Shown: positions 10,248-19,806 of the stretch, one piece after another | How positions within the stretch are numbered: position 1 is the stretch's first letter | Layout: each line of letters begins with the position of its first letter | Assembly: GCF_932274485.2 (NCBI RefSeq) | Contig: NC_065886.2 | Span: 49,773,501-49,837,500, forward strand | Length of the DNA stretch: 64,000 nucleotides | Reading direction: 5' to 3' | From: Patella vulgata | Taxonomy: Eukaryota > Mollusca > Gastropoda > Patellidae | The notes under the pieces: generated by a model | The model's database searches: none | Told to the model about the DNA's origin: nothing | What the model saw: the letters and a program-made list of their open reading frames with translations, nothing else | Program-made: the position numbers and the translations under genes

Positions 10248-13200
10248 TATAGGTCTGTATTTGCTCTAATCCAGTTCAAAAATTTGGACACCCTTCCATA
10301 GACACTTGGTCTGGTTCCACCACACCCACTTTCTCCCCATGATGTAACACCACATACATTAATACCACCATTTCCATTAGGACAATACATGGGTCCTCCA
10401 CTGTCTCCCTAATCAAAATAAATCAGAAAATCGTTTATCCAGAGTTTATAAGAACAAATTAAATTTTTATTGAAAATGTCCATAATAATTTAAATCTCAA
10501 ACACGTTATTTATTGCCATGACCTACCGATTCCAACCAGTGGTAAGAGATAATTATCCTCAGCAACCACTTGTAATAGGTTGCCTTAGTCAACAATACAA
10601 AATTAATCAACGGCACAATTTTGACCGTAACCCCTGCTACTGCATAAATGGTACGGTCCGAGAGGGAAAAACCCATAAGAACGAATGATCCGTTTGGGAA
10701 TGCGTTCAATATTCTCAAAAGTAACTTACGTTGCAAGCGCTTGTTCCAAAGCTTGGATCAAAAACACAGATGTGTGTTTCAAGAACTGCTGCTCCGGATA
10801 CACCCGACCATTCACTAGTACAAGCTGATTGTGATATAACAGGCATACTGACTTTCTGTAATAACCTGGATATACCACCTGTGTAATAAATAGACAGATA
10901 TACAGCCATCGGTCATCTGCATCAGATGTAACCATCGGTGATCCTAAGCAAATTTTGTTTCATTGAAACAATGATTTGATTAAACAAAAGTGTACTATTA
11001 GATATTCTTATGTTCTTACACCATTTATGTCACAACACTGCCAGGAAGGAAAACTCACCATTTATTATGGGATACTATTTCAGATATTTTGCATTTAAGA
11101 TAAAATATAAATTAACGCATTAGTAGGCCGACATACTTACTGTCTGATCCTCTTAATTTACCCCAACCGGCCAAAATAACAGATACTCCATCATAACTAT
11201 CGTCTGGGGACAGTTCAATTGTTTCTACAAATCCAGTAAGTAAGTTGGCAGGACTGGACAATCTAAGTACAGCAATGTCATTAGGGTAGCCAGCAGCGTT
11301 TGAGTCATATCCAGGATTCTGTATGAATATGAAGACAAATTTACCATGTAGATATTATGTAAGTATTGTATAGGTAGTTTGATACAACACGGACCCGTGT
11401 GTGTTTCAAAATTTATTCTTTCTTTAGTGACACAGTTAAGATTAAAGCAGTAGTTTGACACATAATAGATCCAAAATAATAGATAATGCAAAATGAATAT
11501 ATTGAAAATTTCATTCAAATTACTTTATTCTGAGCCAAGTTATCACTGTTTGTAGTTTTAACAAGATGTGTGCATTGTTATTTATTATCTTAACAACAAT
11601 ACTGGAATATTTGAGACTTTGTCTAGCTTTTCCATTTTTAAATTAAACCACTAAATGGCCAAACCGTTCTAATCCAGTTAAAATCTGGAGCATCCTATGG
11701 CATCGAGAGTTGATTATGGTCTTGTTATGTTAATAAATGTCTAATTAATAGTTTATATAACATTTATGGCCTAAAGAAAGATCGGCAATAGACAGATTTA
11801 ACTCTTGCATAACATTTAACTGAATATCATAAAATTTTGTTACATTTCTTATTTCAAGATATATTCTTTCTAATTTTAGGATATATACTTTCTTATTTTA
11901 AGATTTTTAATTTAAACATACATACCATTATAATTTGGGCAATACTAATACGTTGCTGATTTGGTTCAGTGGTATCCAGGTTATGTTTACCAAGTTCTAC
12001 TCTAAGGTTACTGGCTCTGGAGAGATAAACATTTTGTTTTGCTCATGGCATGATATGCCTAGGTTATAATAAGCCTAGGTTATATTTATAGGTTATATTT
12101 ATAAGCCTAGGTTATATTTATATGCCTAGGCTACCTGTGCACTGGGGTGGGGTGGAGCGACAACGATCTTTCAACCGACGTTAAATTAATTTACAAAAAT
12201 ACGATATCATAAAGAATTGAAGTCGAAAATTAGTTTGTGTATTCCCAAAATTTATTGAAGTCACGGCTGTAACAACTATAAATATTTTTTAGTAAATATA
12301 GCGGAAAATATTGTTTCTTACGATTGGCCGTCAACACAATGTGCAGCTGTTAGAACATAGTTTTGTGATATTAGGATTCCACCACAACTATGACTCCACA
12401 AAAATCCTAAGAAAGCGACCTGGAGTGAAGCAATATGGGGAAATTCATTTGGTGTTGCTTCTTCTCCATTAACAATTCTCTGAGTGGGTTTGGCTGAAAG
12501 AACAGAAGGCACAATATTGAATAACACATTTTTGTAAAGATTATAATTAATAATAATAACGAAATTTATATCGCGCCGCAATTCACACCAATAGTGCATG
12601 CTTTAGGCGCATTAAAGGGTTCTCGTGGATTAATTATAGTGACTAAACAGCCATGTTTTCACACTTGATTTGAAGATAGACAATGTTTCACATTTTGGAA
12701 TGGAAGGTGGTAGCGAATTCCATATATAGGGTTGATGCATTGTACTGAAAAGTCCTTGAACCAAATTTCTTCACGTTATAAACCGGTGCATCTTACAATA
12801 GTTTACTCTCGGATCCCAGTGACCTTTTTGGTTGGGAGTGTATCAACAGATTTTGAAGATATATTGGTTCTGTTATATTTAATGTTTTGTATGTCAGAGT
12901 TAATTCGCTCGCGCACTCGGAGCCAGTGAAGATTATTTAAGACGGGAGTGATGTGTGATTTTGATCTCGCTTTCGTCACAATGCGCGCAGCGCGATTTTG
13001 GATCCTTTGAAAAATCTTTATCATCAGTTACTCCAGAAAGTACGACATTGCTGTAATTCTAGACAGGACGAAAGATCGAGTCAGTGCAGCAGCAGCACCT
13101 TCAGGTATAACACGACGGATTGATCCTATTCTTCGAAGATGAAAATGAGAAATCTTGCAGATGTTGTATATGTAAGAGTTGAAACTGAGGTTTGATTCTA

Positions 13201-14189
13201 TGAAAACGCCAAGACTTTTCACAACATTTGATATCGGAATATCTGAATTGCCTATTTTGAGAGAATTCACAATGGAAGTATTAAGTCTGTGATCAGGTCC
13301 AATAAGGAGAAACTCAGTTTTGTTGTCGTTAAGCTTTAACATGTTGGCAGACATCCAGTTCTTAATACCGTTTAGGCAACTTTCCAAATAACCAATTGTA
13401 TTGTGGAGAGCTGGCTGGCAGTAATGAGGTTACATTTATCGATCAGCTGTGTGTCATCAGCATAAAACATCGTATTGTATAAATGAGGTTTCCGGGCGAT
13501 TTTGTACACAGTGGACGTGGTTTCCCTTGTCAGTGGTGCAGAAGCGAGGTCTCGTGTACGTAAAAGACTCATTGGCTGTTTGGACTTGATATATGAGTAG
13601 GTCGTAACGCCGCTGTCCAAGCATAATTTCCCTCATAGCACACTTTCTGGCGTATGCCCGTCTTCATTATAGCCCATTCGGAGCAGATTAGTAGGATGCT
13701 AAACCTCATTTCATTTCATGCGTATACAGTGTAAATAAGAGGGGTCCCAACAATGACCCCTGAGGTACCCCACAGGATAGTTGTACTTGCTTTGACGAAG
13801 AGTTGTTAATGTTAACATACTGATATCGACTGTGGTTAGATATGAGCCGAACCACTGTAAAGAAGATCCAGCTATTCCGTAGTCAGTTACTGATACTTCA
13901 TGAATCGACGGATGAAAGTGTCGATGAAAGAAATCAAAGCTGTTTCAGTCCTTTGTGTGGGGCGATGGGCTGACTGGAACTCAACAAAGAGCTAGAACTG
14001 GTCTAGGTAGTCAATTATCTGCGGCTTGACTATACCTTATCAAGAATCTTTGAGGGGAATGTTAGATTAGATACAAGACTTCTTGATTACAGGCTTATTA
14101 GCACTACAATGGAAACTAATAACTGGTGTAACAATTTTCAACATACCCACTGCAGCTCCCAGAATCGCTAACAGAACAATAGACTTCAT
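10247..14189 (-). CDS. protease gene 1: complete chymotrypsin-like serine protease
   Basis: A secreted S1-family endopeptidase of 264 codons in six exons that join in phase: 14147-14189, 12322-12493, 11926-12016, 11141-11318, 10730-10878 and 10247-10408. Exon 1 encodes a signal peptide ([15 protein letters not shown]). Exon 2 has the activation site RIVNGEEA and the catalytic His in TAAHC. Exon 4 has the catalytic Asp in NDIAVL, and exon 6 the catalytic Ser in GDSGGP. By chymotrypsin numbering the pocket residues read Ser189, Gly216 and Ser226, so it is chymotrypsin-like rather than trypsin-like. A TATA box stands 41 bp upstream of the ATG, and a poly(A) signal overlaps the stop codon. There is very little pro-sequence before RIVNG. 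All splice sites are GT/AG. No disabling change was seen. A digestive role is inferred from family and context. Confidence 0.9.
11515..11850 (+). repeat. dispersed repeat family X, fragment in protease intron 3
   Basis: Shares TTCAAATTACTTTATTCTGA with about 39795 and CATCGAGAGTTGATTATG plus the following block with 54590-54690. The crossover that built gene 3 lies at its left edge. Confidence 0.45.
12060..12135. repeat. short tandem repeat in protease gene 1 intron 2
   Basis: Several copies of an AAGCCTAGGTTATATTTAT-like unit with variable spacing. Confidence 0.55.
12543..14060 (-). mobile_element. L2/CR1-type LINE, 5'-truncated, in intron 1 of protease gene 1
   Basis: Minus-strand translation gives reverse transcriptase landmarks in order: a [20 protein letters not shown]-like block near 13950, [17 protein letters not shown] near 13770, the catalytic [10 protein letters not shown] near 13460, [19 protein letters not shown] near 13340, and [20 protein letters not shown] near 12980. 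The 3' region holds a WNSLPPSI-like block and ends in an ATT/TTA triplet tail at about 12543-12556, as L2 elements do. It is broken by frame changes and by the SINE at about 13500-13719. The endonuclease end is missing. It is a dead copy. Confidence 0.8.
13500..13719 (+). mobile_element. SINE family A inserted in the L2 element
   Basis: Carries the family A body (CGTGGTTTCCCTTGTCAGTG, CGTACGTAAAAGACTC, GTAGGTCGTAACGCCGCTGTC) and the tail TAAACCTCATTTCATTTCAT. The head is truncated. It splits the LINE reverse transcriptase between its PQG and YADD motifs, so it is younger than the LINE. Confidence 0.75.
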
Positions 14190-14229
14190 CTTGATTTAAA
14201 GTGTTGTGTAACATCTTTCGTAATTCTGG

Positions 14230-14237
14230 CTTTTATA
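14230..14237 (-). promoter_or_regulatory. TATA box of protease gene 1
   Basis: TATAAAAG lies 41 bp upstream of the ATG, which predicts a short 5' UTR. A strong TATA box is usual for highly expressed digestive enzymes. Confidence 0.65.
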
Positions 14238-14927
14238 GAAATTTTATTCAACAAATGGTATTTTCACAATACTTGAAAGAACCCTAAAAAAAAACGCTCA
14301 TAAACTTAAGACACTTAGCTTTTAAAAGAGCCATAAATTACCAATTACAAACTATTTTATTTAAACAATATTTTTATCAAACAAATAGGCTTGAAACCTA
14401 TATCAGCCCTTTCCATAGAAACAAAGGTAAAATATGTTTAATGTAGAAACATTAGATTTAATAAACATATAATATACAGAAGTTGTGTGAAATTGTATTT
14501 TGCACTGATTTTGAAATTAAAATCTATGACTTTGTTGTATAAAAAGGTAAAAAGCTTTATTTAGTTTTACAGTATATTTGATTCCAATGGCAAGTTTTTA
14601 TATCCCTGTAAAATCATTTCTAAAGTAACATTTTGATCATTTATAATTTTGCTAATAATTTCGAACAATATGGACATATAGAAAAACATATCGGTTGACA
14701 TGCAATATACGCTCAAATTTGGCAAGAGATGCTTCACATCGAATTTGAGAAATCAACTGCTGTTTAGAAGGTTTTCGGCAAAGGGGGGAATAACTCAGGT
14801 CACGGAACGCTGAAATTCGACAGAGTCCGTCTTTGCACGACTGCAAATCTACCCACTAAATTTGAAATAAAGACGTTAAGAACTGTGGCCTCTGTCACGT
14901 TCAGATTTTTGGCAAGGAAGGTTAAGG

Positions 14928-15290
14928 AAATGAAATGAAATGAAATGAAATGGGGTTTAACGTCCTACTGTTCTGCTCCGAACTGGGCAAATGAAGACGG
15001 GCATATGCCATACAGTGTGCTATGAGGGAAATTTTGCCCGAACAGCGGCACAACGGACTACTCTTATATCGAATTCCAACTGTCGAGGGATCTTTTAGGT
15101 GCACACCAATGTGTAAACGGGACCTCGGTTTTTCGTACCATCCGAACGACTATACAGCTGTCATTGTCAGGCCCTCCGTCCTGCATCACGGGGGAACCAC
15201 GCCGGAAAATCTGGATGAACTTTCTCGGTCAATGCAGGGATCGAACACCCGACCGCTGAATATCGATAGATTCATCCTAATGATTCACGG
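14928..15290 (-). mobile_element. SINE family A, near full length
   Basis: On the minus strand the copy runs from a degraded tRNA-like head (box B word GGGTGTTCGATCCCTGCATT) through all body blocks to four ATTTC tail repeats. It abuts a SINE B copy in the opposite orientation across a G-rich run. Confidence 0.8.
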
Positions 15291-15308
15291 GGGGGTGGGG
15301 GGGTGGGG

Positions 15309-15556
15309 GGCGGCTGGATGGCCGAATGGTTATGCCTGTCATTGAGTTTCAAATCCCCGGTTGTACGTGATAAGGAGTAGGGTCGCCTGTCCAACCTCGT
15401 GGGTTTTCTCCGGGTCCTCCGGTTTCCTCCCTATGCTAAAGACCCCACGCGCACGCGAATTATTGAAACTTAAACAAAAAACATATGTTAGTCCCGAAAT
15501 GAACTAGTTTGGTTTGTGTCGAGTGGACGTTAAACCTCATTTCTCTCTCTCTCCCC
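15309..15556 (+). mobile_element. SINE family B copy with shortened head
   Basis: Head GGCTGGATGGCCGAATGGTT (box A like), then an internal deletion to TTTCAAATCCCCGGTTGTAC (box B), the usual middle, and the tail GTGGACGTTAAACCTCATTT followed by CT repeats. Confidence 0.75.
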
Positions 15557-15799
15557 AATGCTTCACACCAAGTTTGAAAAGATCTGTTAAAAAGTTTTCG
15601 GCTAACGGGGGATAACCCTGGAACGAAAGGTTGCGGAACGGTGATTATAGATAGAATTTCTCCTCTCATGACCCCCATGCTTCAAACTAAAATTGGGGAA
15701 AAAAATCTGTTAATAATGACAGCTTCTATCGCGTTCACAATGTATTTAGGAAATGGGTCCTAACTCCGGAACGGAGAGTCCGATGAGCACCATAGTCAA

Positions 15800-16848
15800 A
15801 ATCATCCGATATCTTTTAATACGGACAGTGTAAATCATAAAGAGCCGGTTAGATGTGGCTCTCACCCGAGAGCCTCAAATTTATTCTTTTTTCTTCAGAA
15901 ACAAAAATACCAGAATACCAGAAGCACCATCCAACGAAGACCATCAGCGCCACCAACACTGAAAAACAGTGAAATCGCCATTGTATATAAATCTAATGTA
16001 TTGTATGTATTTATAATAAAACTAGGAAATATCACGAACTAATTTTTCATCATCCTAGCTAGGTCAGTGCTTATGTGGAGACTTAACCCCTCCCCAAATT
16101 CTTAAACCTAACCTACGTTCCTGCCAACAATCACGTGCCCTAACCTTATTTACATTTCAGCGACCTTGACGAAAATTGAGCTGGCCTTAACAAATAGATT
16201 TAGTCGGTATGGTTCTAAGCCTTCACTGCGCAGTCTAATCTCGTCAGCACGGTTTGACAATGTACCTAGTTTGGTTCTGTATCTTGTGCATATCAAAAAG
16301 ACCAATTACTTATCTATTTGGTTCCCTGTTTTCAGATGGAACGTATTTGATGACTGTGTCTTTATAGCCTAATTTCATGACAATTAGGCTGTGCGGTAGC
16401 TTTAATTTTGTAGAATTTAGAGATTGGCACTTACAGACGCTTCCACAGTCTTCGGGCATAATACATTGAAACAAATGTGTTGTGCTGGGATTCGACCCAC
16501 AATTACAAAATGACAAAGGACCAAGGCTAAAGAAATGTGGCAGGAGGTCCCAAAACTTGACAACTCAGAAGGATTCTTATTGTCACAGATGGCCAAAAGG
16601 AACAGTTTGACGCCCATACTGTGCTTAGAGATGTCAATTAACGTTAGAATGATGACCTCTGACCTACTCAGAAGTTGGTGAATCCCCTTAATTAAACAGG
16701 GTTTACACGAGTCACATGGATGGACTTCAGATGTGTTATAAAAGCAATTTTGGTGATAGTGTGAACAGTGACCATTCGGGTGTGTTGGGTGGGTCAAGGC
16801 AAAATATAGACATTGCAAATATCAAATCAAGTGAATTTTTAGTTGGGA
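15800..16848. other. intergenic stretch, nothing recognised
   Basis: No splice-bounded exon or defensible coding frame. The minus-strand frame at 16417-16818 has no recognisable motif and is treated as chance. Confidence 0.4.
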
Positions 16849-17189
16849 GTCATGGTGGCTCATTGAGTAAGACTATGGACCTGTATTATAAGGTCCATGG
16901 TAATTATAAGGTGCATGCTAAGACGCTGAACCCTCGGGATTTTCTAGCGTGGTTTCCCCTTATAATTGGTGCAGTCGTTCGGAAAGGGCGAAAATCCGAG
17001 GTCCCGTGTACACAATGGCATGTACGTAAAAGAACCAAAGAACTCTTGACATATTGAATTCGATATAAGAGTAGGCCATAGCGCCGCTCTCGGGGCAAAA
17101 TCTTCCCCATAACACACTGTAGGGCGTATGCCGTCTTCATTATCCCAGTCGGTGCAGAACAGTAGGACGTTAAACCACATTTCATTTAC
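16849..17189 (+). mobile_element. SINE family A copy
   Basis: Has a GTGGCTCATTGAGTAAGAC head (box A like), a small local duplication in the head, the body blocks GAGGTCCCGTGTACAC and GGCCATAGCGCCGCT, and the tail GGACGTTAAACCACATTTCA. Confidence 0.8.
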
Positions 17190-17343
17190 GTCTTTAGACA
17201 GTAAGAATAAATAGACCCAGTTGCTATGGGCAGTAAAATACATCCGAAAAATTAGAAAGAGGACGAAATGTTGATAACTCGAAATAAATAAAAAGACCTT
17301 GTTTCATTGTACATATTTTTTTTAAATAACAGCCACTGGCCAA

Positions 17344-19806
17344 TTATAGATCAGTATTAGAACGAATCCATTCTGTGAATTTAGATACCCGTCCATATAT
17401 AGTTGGTTTGATTACCAGGACATCCAGAGGCACCCCATGACGTAACTCCACATACAGAACAATACATAGGCCCTCCACTGTCTCCCTGTTAATAGTAACC
17501 GGTAAAAATCTATATTGATACATGAATATATTTTACACCGAGTCTAGAATTCTAAATTTTGGAAATAAATTGTACCTTCAATAAAACTTAAAGTAAGTTA
17601 GGCAATTATTACTCTCGAGTTGATAAAAGTGATTGAAATGCTTTCAATTTGTTTGTATTTGCCCGAATTGCCTTTAATAGAATCGTATAGCCAGACACTT
17701 TGTGTGTCTTTAAAATATCTCAATAAAAAGAGATGTTTGGGGGGGGGGGGGCGACAATATACGACCAGGTGGATGACAGCATAAAAATGATAATATTTTG
17801 CTTACATTACAAGCTCCGGTTAAATCAGAGGGTTCAAAAACACAGATATGAGTCTCAAAAATATGTTGCCATTCATTTATACAAGTTGTCTGGGATATAA
17901 CAGGAATGGTGACTTTCTGAAGACGTGTGGGTGTGCCGGCTATAAAATAAATGTCATAAATCTTAAAAGATGTCTCTTAATTCATTAAAACGGGTTTATT
18001 TTACGGAATTATATTGTTGTACAAAGTATAGTTGGTCACTTGTTTACAAAATATATTCCATATTCCATACAAATAGTATATGAGGTTGTCGTTGTTGCAG
18101 GGGCGCACTGGGGAGAAGTATGGTAGGATCGGAGGCCCCTAAAGAAGTTAGTGTTATCACGTAGTTCGGAGTCCCGTTTTTTTAGATTGTGGGGCCTTTT
18201 AAGTGTTGATTTGACACTGTTTTTGATGAACTGGAAAGCTAACCACATGCTAAATTTGTGCATAAGCTAGAAAAATCAGGATATACTCTAGAAAGTACTA
18301 TTTAAAGTCAGTTTTTCACCTCACCCCTAAACACCACCCTCATCCCTATATATAAGAGTAGACCCTCACGACGACAGGTTCAGGGTCCTCCGGCTTCCAG
18401 TCCGTCCCTGGGTGTTAGTGCTTGTTGTTTTGATGTGAAATTCATAATAAGAAAGAATTTTGATTCTGATTATTTGATTGTTTGGTAATACATGTTCATG
18501 GTTAATAGATTGAATTAAAATAAAACTAACTTACAATCTGATCCTTTCAATTTACCCCAACCTGCCAAAACAACATTTTCTCCTTCGTAACTCAGGTCTG
18601 GTGCCAATTCGATAGTTTCTATAAATCCTGGAACTAAGTTAGCAGGATTTGACAATTCAAGTACAGCAATATCATTAGGATAACCTTCTGCATTGCTATC
18701 GTAACCTGGATGCTAGAAAATAATCGTCAAAATCTTGTTGAAAAGGGGCAAAAGAGTACAATTCAGTGCATATGTACCCCAAATGTCAGGAAATACCATT
18801 AAATTGTACCCCCACCCCCCATATAAATTATACATACCATTATAATCTTAGAAATACTGATACGTTGTTGATTTGGTTCAGTGGCGTCCAAGTTGTGCTT
18901 TCCTAATTCGACTCTCAGATCACTGGCTCTACAAATAAAGTTGTTATTGGCTGTAAATTGTATTTATTTAATTATTGAAATACATGTACATAGCAATATG
19001 ATGTTTATCGTAATATCAGAGCTTTCAAAACGACAAATTCCAAATATCTCTACAAACCAAATCACAGCGAGGTTAAAATCCAGCTCAAGCAATTGTTCTT
19101 GTTCTGCTTACCTTTGAAAGAACGCCTAATACACATTCCCATATCATGAGTTCATGGTGTATGTTTGTATTTTAAAAATAATATTTGATAAAAAAAAAAC
19201 ATGTCTTTGGTGTATATTTATTTGTATTTCAAAATAATATTTGAGAACAAAACATATCTTTGATGTATATTGGTATTCTAAAATTAGTATTCGATAAGAA
19301 AACGTATCTTACGATCTGCCATCAACACAATGAGCTGCAGTGAGAACATAGTTGCTGGTTATAAGAGTTCCACCACAACTATGATTCCAAACGAATCCCA
19401 AGAAAGAAGCCTGGAGTGATACGATATGTGGGAATTCATTCGGTGTTGCTTCTTCGCCATTAACGATTCGCTGTGTAGGTTTGGCTGAAATAAAAATATA
19501 CACCATCTATACTGAGTCTGAACAAAATAATAGCCGAAAATACAACGAAGGCTCCGTAAGTCAGCACGAACTAATTCTTCTTTGTGGTTCTGATTTTAAT
19601 ATGTTCAAAACGGCTGTATTTCAGACGGCTGCACGAGACTTCATTGAATTGGCTCTTTACAGTACATACATTTTAAACACGACGCAATGATAACACATTT
19701 TGAAGAAAACTGTGTCGGGTAAAATATAAAAAAATGGAATATAAGGAAGAAAACGAAAAGTCATACTGGTAACCACCCCTAGTATAACCAACAGAACTAC
19801 ACACTT
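17344..19806 (-). pseudogene. protease gene 2: chymotrypsin-like gene without a start codon and frameshifted
   Basis: Six exons match protease gene 1 in phase and order: 19767-19806, 19313-19484, 18838-18928, 18535-18712, 17806-17939 and 17344-17485. Signal peptide, [19 protein letters not shown] and GDSGGP are all present. Two things break it. The codon that is ATG in gene 3 is replaced by the first bases of the tandem array at 19807, and no other in-frame ATG lies nearby. Exon 6 has one extra base (a three-T run on the plus strand at about 17407), so the reading frame ends early; without it the tail would read as in gene 1. The pocket residue 189 is Gly instead of Ser, so it was not a simple copy of gene 1. 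Splice sites are intact, so decay looks recent. An assembly error or a polymorphic allele remains possible. Confidence 0.8.
18098..18410. mobile_element. hAT-like MITE in intron 4 of protease gene 2
   Basis: Ends read CAGGGGCGCACTGG and, on the other strand, CAGGGACGGACTGG, the classic hAT-type terminus. The flanking 8-mers are only partly alike, so the target duplication has decayed or the ends are off by a base. There is no transposase. Confidence 0.55.

Larger units (their letters stand above)
7543..11520. repeat. segmental duplication, copy A
   Basis: Near-identical by eye to 23423-27892, starting at the shared word ACAAATGGCCGCTCCTCG. It carries repeat debris, a SINE B copy and exons 4-6 of protease gene 1. 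Relative to copy B it lacks about 100 bp near 8715, about 50 bp near 9465 and about 270 bp near 10070. Two of these gaps sit between short direct repeats (AGATT, GATT). Confidence 0.85.
14690..15800. repeat. decayed repeat interrupted by SINE A and SINE B
   Basis: Words such as ATGCTTCACA, TTTTCGGC, GGGGG and GATAAC or AATAAC recur in 14690-14925 and again in 15556-15790. This suggests one older repeat with internal units, split by the two SINEs between them. The relation is by eye only. Confidence 0.3.

Noticed and set aside
18036-18263. 75-residue minus-strand frame in intron 4 of protease gene 2
   Set aside because: It falls largely within the hAT-like MITE, lacks motifs and is not splice-bounded.
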